Source: Marinobacterium sedimentorum (lineage in GTDB: Bacteria; Pseudomonadota; Gammaproteobacteria; Pseudomonadales; Balneatricaceae). From it: a DNA stretch of 64,000 nucleotides. A program made the translations under genes and the position numbers. The notes beneath the pieces are model-generated. The model made no database searches. It saw only the letters and a list, made by a program, of their open reading frames with translations, and was not told where the DNA came from. How positions within the stretch are numbered: position 1 is the stretch's first letter; the number at the start of each line of letters is the position of its first letter. Shown in pieces: positions 45,501 through 54,066 of the stretch. The stretch is from positions 124,001 to 188,000 of the forward strand of contig NZ_JALDYX010000005.1 in the NCBI RefSeq assembly GCF_024267675.1, in the 5' to 3' direction.

Positions 45501-45831
45501 CATGATCGGCATGATCGCCCTGGCCGGCATTATCGTGCGCAACTCCATCCTGCTGGTGGACTTTATCCAGCAACAGGTGCGTGACGGCAAGCCGCTGGAG
45601 CAGGCGGTAGTGGATGCCACCCTCATCCGGGCGCGCCCCATCCTGCTGACGGCGGTGGCCGCCATGCTGGGCGCCTTCTTTATTCTGGACGACCCCATTT
45701 TCAGCGGTCTGTCCGTTTCGCTGATTTTCGGTATCCTGGTATCGACACTGCTCACGCTGCTGGTGATCCCGGTGGTGTACTATGCCTATCACTACAAGGC
45801 GGAGGACGCCCGACCCGATCCGCGCCCTTAA
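42586..45831 (+). CDS. RND efflux pump, inner-membrane permease
   Basis: A 1081-residue RND transporter with the usual two repeats of six membrane helices and large periplasmic loops. The proton-relay motif in TM4 is 'V-D-D-A-I-V-V-V-E-N-I', and the C-terminal half shows 'G-I-I-V-R-N-S-I-L-L-V-D-F-I'. The substrate is not predictable from sequence; lack of heavy-metal-type signatures favours small organic compounds. It belongs to the operon ArsR, DUF2892, adaptor, pump. The 826-residue frame on the other strand is a shadow. Confidence 0.95.
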   Translation: MSEPTRLGISGAVARRFLTTEITPLLALVGLMLGLFAVLVTPREEEPQIDVTFANVFIAFPGASAREVEQLVSTPAEQILSQLTGVDHIYSASQPGMAVLTVQFEVGEKRSDTILRLYNAFYSNSDWLPPNIGIGQPLIKPKGIDDVPIVAGTLWSEDPAIGAYELSRIAHAIEAELQRVPGTRDIDTIGSPDRVLHVLLDPQRLAGHGIDIDNLRQALLAANASSDAGRALANNREIQIQAGTFLVNADEVADLVVGLNQGAPVFLRDVADIRYGADTPARYVQFGTGPAASHKGLAAMARQPAVTVAVAKKPGENAVEVADKLIARFEQLRGTFLPQGVQATVTRNYGATANDKAQTLIKKLAFATASVVLLVFLTLGRREALVVGAAVVVTLAITLFASWAWGFTLNRVSLFALIFSIGILVDDAIVVVENIHRHMQLGGKSLTEAIPGAVDEVGGPTILATFTVIAALLPMAFVSGLMGPYMAPIPINASMGMLISLAVAFVFTPWLYRRVFRQVATTHEHNDAQKPRGKLQVLFARLIQPFLRARRGRAARILLLLTLLLLIAGSFGMAGMQWVVMKMLPFDNKSEFQVLVEMPEGTPLEDTNRVLNALADRVATVPEVTDYQTYAGTASPINFNGLVRQYYLRSAPYQGDIQVNLVDKHLRQRQSHDIARALRAPLQEIGRALGANVKIVEVPPGPPVLAPLVAEIYGLDYRGQIDAALAVRQVMEATTDIVDVDDFIEAPQAKLIVAVDRQRASHLGVSQRSVVDALSAALHGEDASYVHSENSKYPIPIRLEFSEGNKADIDALGALRVRSASGALVPVGEVTDFRWSNREQTLYHKDLLPVMFVTGDMAGPLDSPLYGMAEVSSKLAELPILGAAPLQQFFTGQPDNPYAWSLKWDGEWQITFETFRDMGLAYSVGLILIYLLVVAQFRSYSLPLIIMAPIPLTLIGILPGHALLDKQFTATSMIGMIALAGIIVRNSILLVDFIQQQVRDGKPLEQAVVDATLIRARPILLTAVAAMLGAFFILDDPIFSGLSVSLIFGILVSTLLTLLVIPVVYYAYHYKAEDARPDPRP

Positions 45832-45891
45832 GAAAACGCCGCCGTCACGACAGGCCGTTCGGGCCTGCTTCACATCGAATCGCAATAACCG

Positions 45892-46374
45892 TCAGCGCAG
45901 CAGGCGCGGCAGCGGCAGCGGCGCTTCGGACTTGACTGCGCGCAGCGCGAAATTGCTCTCGATCTCACGCACCATGGCCAGCGCCTGCATGACGCGGACC
46001 CAGACGTCGTAGTCCGCCAGGTCTGCAACCACCACTTCCAGCAGATAGTCCGCCGAGCCCGAAACGGTGCTGGCATTGATGACCGCCGGCATCTCCATCA
46101 GCGCCTGTTCGAAGCCCTCGACCGAGGCGGCGCCGTGGTCCTGCAGCTTGACCTGCACGAACACTGTCATGCCAAGACCAATGGCGCGCCGGTCGAGCTG
46201 GGGCCGGTAGCCGGTGATGACGCCGTCCTCTTCCAGCCGCCGCAGCCGGCGCAGACAGGGCGAGGGCGACAGTGCAACCGTGTCGGCAATATCGGCGTTG
46301 CTGAGGCGCCCGTCCCGCTGCAGTGCCCGCAGAATTTTGAGGTCGGTGGTGTCGATATGATTGCTGGTCGCCAT
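45892..46374 (-). CDS. Lrp/AsnC-family transcriptional regulator
   Basis: A 160-residue regulator from the ATG at 46374 (GGAAG 7 bases upstream); the frame extends further upstream without support. N-terminal HTH ('D-T-T-D-L-K-I-L-R-A-L-Q-R-D-G-R-L-S-N-A-D-I-A') followed by an AsnC ligand-binding RAM domain. It is divergent from an EamA-family exporter, a common arrangement where the Lrp protein senses an amino acid and controls its export. Confidence 0.9.
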   Translation of the reverse strand: MATSNHIDTTDLKILRALQRDGRLSNADIADTVALSPSPCLRRLRRLEEDGVITGYRPQLDRRAIGLGMTVFVQVKLQDHGAASVEGFEQALMEMPAVINASTVSGSADYLLEVVVADLADYDVWVRVMQALAMVREIESNFALRAVKSEAPLPLPRLLR

Positions 46375-46515
46375 TCCGATACTTCCTGCCAAATTTTCCA
46401 CCATTTGAGCAATCATTAACCCCAAATAGCCAATACAGCAAGCCTTATAGCACGAATCGGTTTACCGCCCTGTCGGATAATGTCGCCACAGACAGGACGA
46501 ACGAGGTGTGCAACT

Positions 46516-47445
46516 GTGGATCAATATCGTGGCGAACCGGCGGTCACCGCCTGCGGTCTGGTGGCCATCGCGGTAACACTGCTGATCTGGACCGGCTTTC
46601 TGCTGTCGCTGCGCACAGGCAGCCAGTCGGCGCTGACGCCAACCGACCTTGCGCTGATGCGCTTCGGCTTGCCGGCCCTGCTGTTTGCGCCACTGTTAAT
46701 CCGGCGCTGGCCGCAGATTCGACCTATCCGCCCGCACTACGCCCTGATGCTGATACTCGGCGGCCTGCCGTTCTTCTACCTGATTGCGCTGGGCTGCAGT
46801 TATGCCCCGGCGGCCCATGCCGGCGCTCTGGTGCCCGGTACGGCGCCGCTGTTCGTCACCGCACTGGCGGTACTGCTGTTCCGAGAACCTCTGCCCCGCC
46901 AGCGGCTGCTGGGGCTTGGCGTTATCGTCGCCGGCATCGCGGTGCTGCTGGGCGGCAGTCTGCTCTATCTGGCCAACGGCTACTGGCGCGGCCACCTGGC
47001 CTTTCTTGGCGCCAGCCTGCTGTGGGCCTTTTATACCCTGGGGCTGCGCGTGATTGGTATCGGTGCCCTGGAGGCGACCGCCCTGCTCAGTGCGGGATCG
47101 CTGCTGGGGCTAATGGTGCTGCTGACCGGCGGCTGGGTCGACTCCAACCTGACGGCCATTGCCTGGTCCGGCCTCTGGCCCTATCTGCTGACGCAGGGGC
47201 TGGGTGCCGGCATCATCGGCGGCTTCACCTATGGTGTCGCCATTCGTGAACTGGGTGCCGAAAAGACCGCCGCACTGGGCTCCTTTACGCCGGCGCTGGC
47301 TGCGCTTGCCGCGACCTTGCTGCTGGATGAGCGGCTGTCGGCCAGTGCGCTGGTCGGCGTGCTGACCATTACCCTTGGCGTGCTGCTGGCAAGCCACGTG
47401 CGCCGACGCCAGGCAAGCATCGAGCCCCGACTGGAGCAACACTGA
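46516..47445 (+). CDS. EamA/DMT-family transporter
   Basis: About 309 residues from a GTG at 46516, supported by an AGGT site 8 bases upstream; an in-frame ATG at 46480 is the alternative. Ten hydrophobic helices in two EamA repeats, typical of the drug/metabolite transporter superfamily, many of which export amino acids or metabolites. It lies divergent from the Lrp gene, so an amino acid is the likely substrate (inference). Confidence 0.88.
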   Translation: MDQYRGEPAVTACGLVAIAVTLLIWTGFLLSLRTGSQSALTPTDLALMRFGLPALLFAPLLIRRWPQIRPIRPHYALMLILGGLPFFYLIALGCSYAPAAHAGALVPGTAPLFVTALAVLLFREPLPRQRLLGLGVIVAGIAVLLGGSLLYLANGYWRGHLAFLGASLLWAFYTLGLRVIGIGALEATALLSAGSLLGLMVLLTGGWVDSNLTAIAWSGLWPYLLTQGLGAGIIGGFTYGVAIRELGAEKTAALGSFTPALAALAATLLLDERLSASALVGVLTITLGVLLASHVRRRQASIEPRLEQH

Positions 47446-47570
47446 ACTCCTTGCGGTGGTCCCGCAGGAGGGAAGCACCGGGGGCATTCTGCGAGTTGGG
47501 CGCATAGATTGAAACAGGGGCTGTATCGACGCCGATTGCCGCATGGATGTGTCATTGATGACGCTGAAGG

Positions 47571-47744
47571 TCACAGGCCGAAGACCGCATCCAGCGGCCG
47601 GTTTGGCCAGGCGCTCACTTCGTCCATAACAGCGCTGATGACCTGGGAGATAAATGTCGGTGAGTCCTCGACACCGTAAGCATCCTGGAAATGGGCCTGG
47701 ATATCGCGGGTCCTCATGCCCAAGGCGTAAAGATTGCCAGACTC
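47571..47744 (-). pseudogene. IS256-family transposase fragment
   Basis: A 58-codon stretch reads 'L-Y-A-L-G-M-R-T-R-D-I-Q-A-H-F' and 'P-T-F-I-S-Q-V-I-S-A-V-M-D-E-V-S-A-W-P-N-R-P-L-D'. This is an internal region of IS256/Mutator-type transposases. It has no start, no DDE domain and ends in a premature TGA. It is the trace of an old insertion between the EamA gene and the next gene. Confidence 0.82.
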
Positions 47745-48018
47745 AGCCCCCCGCCCCCTCGCGATGTTCCGGATGCGTCGCCAGGAAATGTTTCAGCACC
47801 TTGCGCAAGGCTTCGGCATGCTGCTGATTACCCGCGTTTTCCGCCCGCTTGATGTCATCCAGGATAATTCCTTGAATCCGGCGTTCATCCTTGTGTGTGA
47901 CAAGGTACTGTCCAAACGCCGCCGCAATGATCGGCTCCATATGCTCATGTTCGGCGATGGCATTGATCTCATCGTCGGACAGACCACACATGTCGAGGCA
48001 TTCCTGATAGGTAAGCAT
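47743..48018 (-). CDS. Small conserved-looking protein of unknown function
   Basis: A 91-residue, mostly helical, acidic/basic protein ('M-L-T-Y-Q-E-C-L-D-M-C-G-L-S-D-D-E-I-N-A-I-A-E-H-E-H'). A ribosome-binding site (GAGGA) lies before the ATG. I do not recognise a named family. It has no signal peptide or membrane segment and is probably cytosolic. The 3' end touches the IS256 remnant, which may have altered its last residues. Confidence 0.65.
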   Translation of the reverse strand: MLTYQECLDMCGLSDDEINAIAEHEHMEPIIAAAFGQYLVTHKDERRIQGIILDDIKRAENAGNQQHAEALRKVLKHFLATHPEHREGAGG

Positions 48019-48299
48019 GATGTAGATCCTCTTTCATTTGCATCAAAAAGCATCCTGCACTCAACATTCCCCGTCCTTACTTATCAGTGTACTGGAATGG
48101 GCCGGTTCCGGCTTGAGCCTGGTCAATGTTACAGGCTCAATCTGCTACCCAAGGCTCGTTATTTTGATAGGGCAATATCAGCCGATCGCCCACCGCAAGA
48201 TGCTGATAATTGCAGAAGACGGGCTACTTCTGGCAACCGTAACAAAATTCTGTTAGCTTCGCGGGCCGCTTTTATCAACCAGAATAACAATGGCTTAAC

Positions 48300-48731
48300 A
48301 TGCTTCAGAACGCACACCAGATCAGCGATATCAGCCTCGTTCCCTATAGCATTGGCGAGAACGAAAACTACATGAACGATGCGCAGCTAGCCCATTTCAG
48401 GCAAATACTGCTGAAATGGCGCCAGACCCTGTTGCAGGATATCACCAACACCGTGGGACACCTGCAACAGGCTGCCTCGAACCATGCCGACCCCCTGGAC
48501 AAGGCCACCCAGCAGGAAGAAATGACCCTCGAACTGCGAACCCGAGACCGTGAAAGCAAGTTGATTCGCAAGATCGACCAGACACTCGGGCGGATCCGTG
48601 AAGACGATTACGGCTACTGCGACACCTGCGGCATCGAGATTGGCATTCGCCGCCTGGAGGCGCGGCCGACGGCGAATCTGTGCGTGGATTGCAAGAGTAT
48701 TGCGGAGATAAAAGAACGCACCCACAAGTGA
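48300..48731 (+). CDS. dksA: DksA-family RNA polymerase-binding regulator
   Basis: A 143-residue DksA homologue. The N-terminal extension aligns with E. coli DksA up to 'M-N-D-A-Q-L-A-H-F-R-Q-I-L', so the first ATG is kept. The coiled-coil tip retains the two acidic residues (D-P-L-D in 'N-H-A-D-P-L-D-K-A') that act in the polymerase secondary channel. A four-Cys zinc finger ('Y-C-D-T-C-G' and 'L-C-V-D-C-K') follows. It should modulate rRNA and amino-acid promoters with ppGpp. The main dksA usually sits elsewhere, so this could be an additional copy. Confidence 0.88.
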   Translation: MLQNAHQISDISLVPYSIGENENYMNDAQLAHFRQILLKWRQTLLQDITNTVGHLQQAASNHADPLDKATQQEEMTLELRTRDRESKLIRKIDQTLGRIREDDYGYCDTCGIEIGIRRLEARPTANLCVDCKSIAEIKERTHK

Positions 48732-48821
48732 TCGCCGCCCCGGAGCCGGGGCTGACGGATGCGCCAGTGGATGCAGGAGGTAGGGCGAAGCAGGATGCCC
48801 GAGCCGAGTAGATCAGTGTTA

Positions 48822-49021
48822 AACCCGGCAGCCTCCAGGCCCAGGACCTGCATCGGCGCCTCCATGACGTTTTGGAGCACCGTCATATGCGACCAGAGGT
48901 TGAAATGCTGGAATACCATCGCCAGCTTGCTGCGCATTCTCTGCCGTTGTTTCGGGTTGGCTACCCGCAGCGCGCCATTGTTGTCGGGCCTAGTTTCAAT
49001 CGCTTCGTCATTAAGCTAGAT
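48822..49021 (-). pseudogene. Fragment of a HisP-type amino-acid ABC transporter ATPase gene
   Basis: The stretch reads 'G-A-L-R-V-A-N-P-K-Q' then 'M-V-F-Q-H-F-N-L-W-S-H-M-T-V-L-Q-N-V-M-E-A-P', the Q-loop region of HisP-type ATPases. Walker A, Walker B and signature regions are missing, and a TAG interrupts the upstream side. It is a relic left between dksA and hemH. The rest of 48732-49236 holds no gene; a hairpin at 49170-49197 follows hemH. Confidence 0.8.
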
Positions 49022-49169
49022 GCGCGCGACACAGGGTAGCTCCCATGCTTTTGGGCCTGGTCATCAACGTCAGGTTCTTGTTATCGAGCGCCTGGCAGGC
49101 CTGTGATCGGGCAGCGGGTTGCCCAGGCTCTCAGAGGACAAGCTCCCACGGGAACAGCCCCATGGCAAA

Positions 49170-49197
49170 ACGGCCCCGCAAAAGCAGAGCCGTTTGT
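49170..49197 (-). terminator. Possible terminator of hemH
   Basis: Stem AAACGGC/GCCGTTT with a 14-base loop, about 40 bp after the hemH stop. The U-tract on the minus strand is short, so it is only a moderate terminator. Confidence 0.5.
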
Positions 49198-49236
49198 GCG
49201 CCAGCGATAGCCCAGACAGAGCCAGGGCCCTGCGGT

Positions 49237-50262
49237 TTATTCCAGCCGCGGAGCCCGCTCGCACAGGCTGTTGAGCGCGGCCACCCAGTCAGGATGATCA
49301 TTCAGGCAGGGTACCAGCACCAGCTTTTCGCCACCGGCAGCGCGGAACTGTTCGCTGCCCCGATCACCGATCTCCTCCAGCGTCTCGATACAGTCCGCGA
49401 CAAAGGCCGGGCACATGACCAGTACCTTTTTTACGCCCTGGCGGGCCAGTTCTTCAAGACGCTGCTCGGTGTAGGGCTCGATCCATTTGGCGCGCCCAAG
49501 GCGGGACTGAAAGGACACCGACCATCTGTCGGCGGGCAAGCCCAGCTGGGCGGCGAACGCCTCGGCACTGTGCATACACTGGGCACGGTAACAGTGCTGC
49601 AGCACCTGGGCGGGCGCAGTGGCACAGCAATCGGCGGCGCCGCAGCAATGACTGCCGGTCACATCGAGCTTTTTCAGGTGCCGCTCCGGCAGACCATGGA
49701 AGCTCAGCAGCAGGTGATCGTAGTCCTGCGCCAGGTGCGGCTTGGCGCTCGCCACCAGAGCATCCAAATACTCCGGCTGATCATAAAAAGGCTGCAGCAC
49801 CGACAACTCCAGCGTCAGCTTGCGCTCGCGCAGTACCCGCCTGGCTTCCTCTATCACCGTGGTCACGGTGCTGTCGGCGAACTGCGGATAGAGCGGCGCC
49901 AGCGTCACTCGGGTAATCCCCTGGTCGGCGAGTTTGCACAGCTGGGTTTCGATCGACGGCTCGCCATAGCGCATAGCCAGCTCCACCGGGCCGTGCCGCC
50001 AGCTGTTTTCCATGGCCCGCTGCAGCCGCTGGCTCAGCACCACCAGTGGCGAGCCCTGCTCCCACCAGATGGAGGCGTAGGCGTGGGCGGAATCCTTGGG
50101 CCGGCGAATCAGAATCAGCGACACCAGCAGCCGACGCACCGGCCAGGGCAGATCGATCACATAGGGGTCCATCAGGAACTGATTCAGGTAGCGGCGCACA
50201 TCCGCCACCTCGGTCGAGGCCGGCGAGCCCAGGTTAACCAACAGTAACGCCTGATCCTTCAT
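49237..50262 (-). CDS. hemH: Ferrochelatase
   Basis: A 341-residue ferrochelatase, which inserts Fe2+ into protoporphyrin IX in the last step of haem synthesis. Motifs: N-terminal 'L-L-L-V-N-L-G-S-P', 'L-A-P-L-Y-P-Q-F-A' and the active-site His in '[11 protein letters not shown]'. A cysteine-rich patch ('[12 protein letters not shown]') follows the active site. It is a stand-alone gene. Confidence 0.96.
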   Translation of the reverse strand: MKDQALLLVNLGSPASTEVADVRRYLNQFLMDPYVIDLPWPVRRLLVSLILIRRPKDSAHAYASIWWEQGSPLVVLSQRLQRAMENSWRHGPVELAMRYGEPSIETQLCKLADQGITRVTLAPLYPQFADSTVTTVIEEARRVLRERKLTLELSVLQPFYDQPEYLDALVASAKPHLAQDYDHLLLSFHGLPERHLKKLDVTGSHCCGAADCCATAPAQVLQHCYRAQCMHSAEAFAAQLGLPADRWSVSFQSRLGRAKWIEPYTEQRLEELARQGVKKVLVMCPAFVADCIETLEEIGDRGSEQFRAAGGEKLVLVPCLNDHPDWVAALNSLCERAPRLE

Positions 50263-50628
50263 GTCATATCCTGTTTTTGTGCCACCCCGGAGTAATGCCG
50301 GTTGCCACGAAAATTACAATGTCCCCGGGCGCCAAAGGCCCGGTTCACAAAACTGCGCCAGTATAACCGCACAGCATCACCACCTGAACGCCTCCACCAC
50401 TGAGGCCCGTAAATCCTTGTCCACCGGCACATACGAATACGGCTGCAAATCAGACCAGATTCGCGTTTTCTTCGTATACCCAGTTTAGAACCCCCTAACC
50501 CGCCCCAGAGAAACACCCATGAGCGCCTCTGTTGCCATTATCGGCCAGGGGACCTGGCCAGATTGCCGCACAGCACCTGTTTGTCCAGAATCATTCAAAC
50601 ACGGGTGAGTACCCGCTGGAGATAATCA
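50263..50628. other. Intergenic stretch between hemH and the Trp-rich small gene
   Basis: No intact gene is seen. From 50519 a frame reads 'M-S-A-S-V-A-I-I-G' and, after a one-base shift, 'G-Q-I-A-A-Q-H-L', like the start of a dinucleotide-binding flavoprotein. It ends after about 30 codons, so at best it is a relic. Confidence 0.4.
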
Positions 50629-50844
50629 ATGAACCGCATCAATCCGCAAAAACTGCAGCTGTCCAAATGGACCGCAACCCGGCCGGAAAATCGCGAGAAG
50701 CACTTCCTGGTAACCGAGCTGTATCGGGATGACGAGGGCACAGTGCTGGAAGTCGAGCTTCAAGCGGTGCTGTCCAGGCGCAATCAGCGCCTGCCCTGGC
50801 AGAATCTGCAGGACGAAAGCCACTGGTCCATGGGCTGGAAATAG
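50629..50844 (+). CDS. TIGR02450-family small Trp-rich protein
   Basis: A 71-residue protein with the family pattern: 'N-P-Q-K-L-Q-L-S-K-W-T-A' at the start, 'R-E-K-H-F-L-V-T-E' and 'W-Q-N-L-Q-D-E-S-H-W-S-M-G-W-K' at the end. The family is widespread in marine gammaproteobacteria and has no known function. A GGAGA site precedes the ATG. Confidence 0.85.
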   Translation: MNRINPQKLQLSKWTATRPENREKHFLVTELYRDDEGTVLEVELQAVLSRRNQRLPWQNLQDESHWSMGWK

Positions 50845-50916
50845 AGCGCCGGTACCGGCACCGCTTTGACTTGGTTAAGATCAACCACAGCTACAGCTCA
50901 GCGGCAAACCGCCGTA

Positions 50917-51786
50917 TCACTCCAGAAACCGCCGCAGCACCTCACAAAACCGCTCCGGCTCTTCTACATGGGCAAAGTGCCCGGAATTTTCAAACACTTC
51001 CAGTTGGGCGTTGGGGATCTCCCGGGCAATCTCTTCTGACATCGCCAGTGGCGTCATGCAATCGTGGCGCCCGGCAATCACCAACGCTGGAATTTGCAGT
51101 TTTTTCAGCGCCGGCCTCAGGTCCATGCTGGCAGCCTCGCTGCCCATAAAGGTCAGCAGCGGCGCAATGTGCAGGGGTAGCTGTGCGGTGCGCTGCAGAT
51201 ACCGCTCGGCCCTGCCATCAAAGGCGCGAAATTGGAATTTCACCATCCGCGACCACAGCTTGCTGGCCTCCTCATCGGTCGTGCAGCGCCCCGACCACCA
51301 GTCCTTCAGTGCCGCCATTGAATCCGCAAACCAGGGCTGGCTCTGGTGTGCCATAAGCGCGCTGAGCATCTGCTGCGGATCCGTCAGGCTGTTACCAAAA
51401 CAGGCGCTGGTGCTGTACAGAATGAGTTTGCCAGGCCCGTCGGGGGTGCGGCGGGCATACTCCAGGGCCACCATGCCACCGTGGGACCAGCCCAGGATGG
51501 CGGGCTTTTCCAGCTCCAGGTGGCAACGCAGTGCATCCAGATCGGCGGCATAATCCGCCAGCCCGTAAGTGCCATTGGCCGGCGCTGCCGACAGGCCGGA
51601 ACCCCGCGGGTGCATAACAATAACGCTCGCGAAAGCCTCGATCCCGGCCATATCACCCCAGGAACGCGCATCCCAGCCAGGGCCACCGGAATGGGCAATC
51701 AGTGCAGGCCCGCGGCCCCGCACGCTGTAGTGAATGCGGGTGCCATTTAAAACGACATCATATTCGCCAGGGATTAGCTCAGGCAT
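50917..51786 (-). CDS. Alpha/beta hydrolase, proline iminopeptidase-like
   Basis: A 289-residue hydrolase. The nucleophile Ser is at residue 101 in G-W-S-H-G-G, the oxyanion segment 'H-S-G-G-P-G' near 32-37, the acid in 'A-G-R-H-D-C-M-T-P' and the catalytic His in 'N-S-G-H-F-A-H-V-E' near the C terminus. The H-S-G-G-P-G pattern is that of proline iminopeptidases and some lactone or haloperoxidase-like hydrolases. No signal peptide is seen, so it is cytosolic. Substrate unknown. Confidence 0.88.
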   Translation of the reverse strand: MPELIPGEYDVVLNGTRIHYSVRGRGPALIAHSGGPGWDARSWGDMAGIEAFASVIVMHPRGSGLSAAPANGTYGLADYAADLDALRCHLELEKPAILGWSHGGMVALEYARRTPDGPGKLILYSTSACFGNSLTDPQQMLSALMAHQSQPWFADSMAALKDWWSGRCTTDEEASKLWSRMVKFQFRAFDGRAERYLQRTAQLPLHIAPLLTFMGSEAASMDLRPALKKLQIPALVIAGRHDCMTPLAMSEEIAREIPNAQLEVFENSGHFAHVEEPERFCEVLRRFLE

Positions 51787-51957
51787 GCAACAGCTCCTTG
51801 CGTGTAACAGTCAGCCTGCAGCTTGCACCCATCACGGGCGCCGGTGCAAATGATCTGTGCATAAAGAGGCAAGCGGCAAGGCTCCACAGCTTCGCTGCGG
51901 ATGTCGGAATTCGCTACGCTCATTACCAACCTACGCGTTGCCGTTGTGGCCTGATGA

Positions 51958-52015
51958 GCCTGCGAATTCCGGGCAATGAGCCTGCGAATTTCGAGGATAT
52001 GCCTGCGAATTCCGG
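51958..52015. repeat. Three short direct repeats in the intergenic region
   Basis: Three copies of GCCTGCGAATTCCG (the middle with a T for C) start at 51958, 51980 and 52001. Nearby (51901-51940) is a related sequence around CGGAATTCGCTACGCTCATT. No gene is seen between 51787 and 52191. Confidence 0.75.
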
Positions 52016-52125
52016 AAAACAGGGTAAACCTGCGGCATTCAAGCAGGCCATCTAACTGCGTGTCCACTTTTGTGGAGGCACATCAAGAAAAGAGCAAGAA
52101 GAAAGCAGTAAGCCAGAAACGAAGA

Positions 52126-52160
52126 AGGCCTGTGCGCCGGGGAAATAGCGTCACAGGCCT
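52126..52160 (-). terminator. Probable terminator of the OprD-type porin gene
   Basis: Stem AGGCCTGTG/CACAGGCCT around a 17-base loop, about 30 bp after the porin stop. It is followed on the minus strand by a moderately T-rich stretch. Confidence 0.65.
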
Positions 52161-52191
52161 GAAGTTGCTGCTCTAGACGAGCGTCATGCGG

Positions 52192-53427
52192 TTAAAGCAC
52201 GGCGATGGTGTAGTTCAGGATCAGACGGTTTTCGTCCGAGTTATAGGTTTCGCTGGAACGAACGCTGGCATTGCGCAGGCGCAGCGACAGCCCTTCAACG
52301 CTCTGGAAGCTATACTTCAGCTCCAGATCACGCTCCCATTCCTTGCCTTCGGTGGCATCGCTGCGACGGATATCGGTGCCGCGGGTGTAGCGGGTCATGA
52401 AAGACAGGCCCGGTACTGCGGCGAAATCGTAGTCCACACGTGCCTGCCAGGACTGCTCGTTGGCGCGGTCGAAATCCAGACGCTGAACCGAGTTCCAAGT
52501 GCTCAGACCGTTGTCGTCGTGGCTGAATCCATCCCAGGACTCTTCATATTCGTCGCCATCGACGTTCTGCCAGGACAGGGTGAATTTGGCATTGTCAATC
52601 TTCAGCTGGGCCGCCAGGTTGGTCAGATCACTTTCGTAATCCGAACCTACGGAATCCAGCGCGCCGGCGCCATCAGCTTCACCGTGATAGTGATGCAGGT
52701 CCAGCAACAGCTCGGCACCGCCGGACAGCTGCACCGGGTAGCTGGCGTTGACGTAGGTCTGCTGCAGCACGTTGTCCGCTTCGCCATAGGCCAGCTGTAC
52801 CGCCAGACCGTTGTCGAAGCTGTAGCCACCACCGATCACCGCAACTTCATAATCGTTGCCGGCGTTATCGGTATAGGACTCAAAATCATCTTCGGTCTTG
52901 GACGTACCCTTGTCGGACCAGATGCCGTACAGATCGATGCCGCTGAAGTTGCCGCTCGCCATGATTGCCTGGGTAGCGCTGGGGGTAGCGCGGGAATCAG
53001 AGTCGTTGAACAGCGGCGTATCCAGCACCATGCGTCCGGCGCGCAGTTCCGCATTTTCACCCAGCTTCAGCTTGACCAGCGCCTGGCCAAATTTGGTATA
53101 ACCACCCTGGGAACCATCACCTTCGGTCTGCAGCAAACCGGTACCGCCTTCGCCCCGATCGCCCGCCAGTTTGGCGACGCTGAACAGGGAAACATCATAA
53201 CCGATCAGGTCGCTGAAATAGCCAGACTGGTAGTCCAGTCGCAGCGCCTGGGCCAGGGCTTCGGAATCGGCGTTGCCGGAATCCTTGTCGCGGTTGAAGT
53301 AGAAGGTACGGAAACTGGCTGTAAGGCTGTCATCTTCGTACAGGCCGGAACCGGCGGCATTCGCCTGCAGACTCAGGGATGTGGCCGCCAGTACAGCGCC
53401 GGCGATCAAGGTGCGTTTGAAATGCAT
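52192..53427 (-). CDS. OprD-family outer-membrane porin
   Basis: A 411-residue outer-membrane protein. A clear signal peptide (about 1-24, ending in A-N-A-A-G) is followed by alternating aromatic and polar beta strands typical of the 18-strand OprD barrel. The family pattern includes 'F-R-T-F-Y-F-N-R-D', 'A-Q-A-L-R-L-D-Y-Q-S-G-Y' and 'A-G-R-M-V-L-D-T-P'. OprD-type channels take up basic amino acids, carboxylates or aromatic acids. The substrate is unknown. Length is close to the usual 410-430. Confidence 0.92.
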   Translation of the reverse strand: MHFKRTLIAGAVLAATSLSLQANAAGSGLYEDDSLTASFRTFYFNRDKDSGNADSEALAQALRLDYQSGYFSDLIGYDVSLFSVAKLAGDRGEGGTGLLQTEGDGSQGGYTKFGQALVKLKLGENAELRAGRMVLDTPLFNDSDSRATPSATQAIMASGNFSGIDLYGIWSDKGTSKTEDDFESYTDNAGNDYEVAVIGGGYSFDNGLAVQLAYGEADNVLQQTYVNASYPVQLSGGAELLLDLHHYHGEADGAGALDSVGSDYESDLTNLAAQLKIDNAKFTLSWQNVDGDEYEESWDGFSHDDNGLSTWNSVQRLDFDRANEQSWQARVDYDFAAVPGLSFMTRYTRGTDIRRSDATEGKEWERDLELKYSFQSVEGLSLRLRNASVRSSETYNSDENRLILNYTIAVL

Positions 53428-54066
53428 GAAGGTCTAGCTCCTTGCCAAGATAGAATCAAAATCGTTAAAAACGCAATAATATGCGTACCGGTTGGTTTAG
53501 TCTAGTATGAAAACCATTTTACAAGCGTAAGCGAATAAAGCTTTATTGCCATCCAGATAGCCAATAATTTCAACCCCCTTTTGTTTCCCAGTGCAATCGC
53601 CGCCCGAAGCTGCTCATCTGCCGCGCGTTAGCCCGGCACCTCCATAATCAGCAAAGCCATCCGCCAGCTCACTCAGTACCGAAAGCGAACATTAATAAGC
53701 AGGATCAGTACTTGGCCTTGGCAAATCGGGTTCGCAGTTGAGTCCGACAATGCAGGCAGGGCTGATTAACGGGATGGAATGAGAAATCGATCAGTTTAAA
53801 GCCAGCAGCGGCGCTGAGGCTCTGTCCGAGCCTCAACGCATCAGGTTGTAGATAAAACACAAACAACCGAATTAACCTGCAGCACCCTCTTTTGCAACTG
53901 GCGCCAGCACGAATTTACTCTACGCTTTCATGACCGCCAGGCAGCTAAACGTATCAAGCGAATGTTCGATACTCGGCGGTCCCGTCTGCTGCACCTGTTT
54001 AAGCTTGAAGCTCACTGAAGTGCTCGATGCGCCGTCTTCGGTGGAACATCCGCAGAGGAGTACGCA
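53428..54066. other. 639-bp intergenic region between the porin and the M28 peptidase
   Basis: The two genes are divergent, so both promoters should lie here. I see no supported gene. A small GAGGCT/AGCCTC hairpin is at about 53815-53833. A GCAGAGGAG site lies just before the peptidase ATG. Confidence 0.6.

Noticed and set aside
50519..50628. Start of a flavoprotein-like gene (M-S-A-S-V-A-I-I-G)
   Set aside because: Needs a frameshift and ends after about 30 codons; too little to call a pseudogene with confidence.
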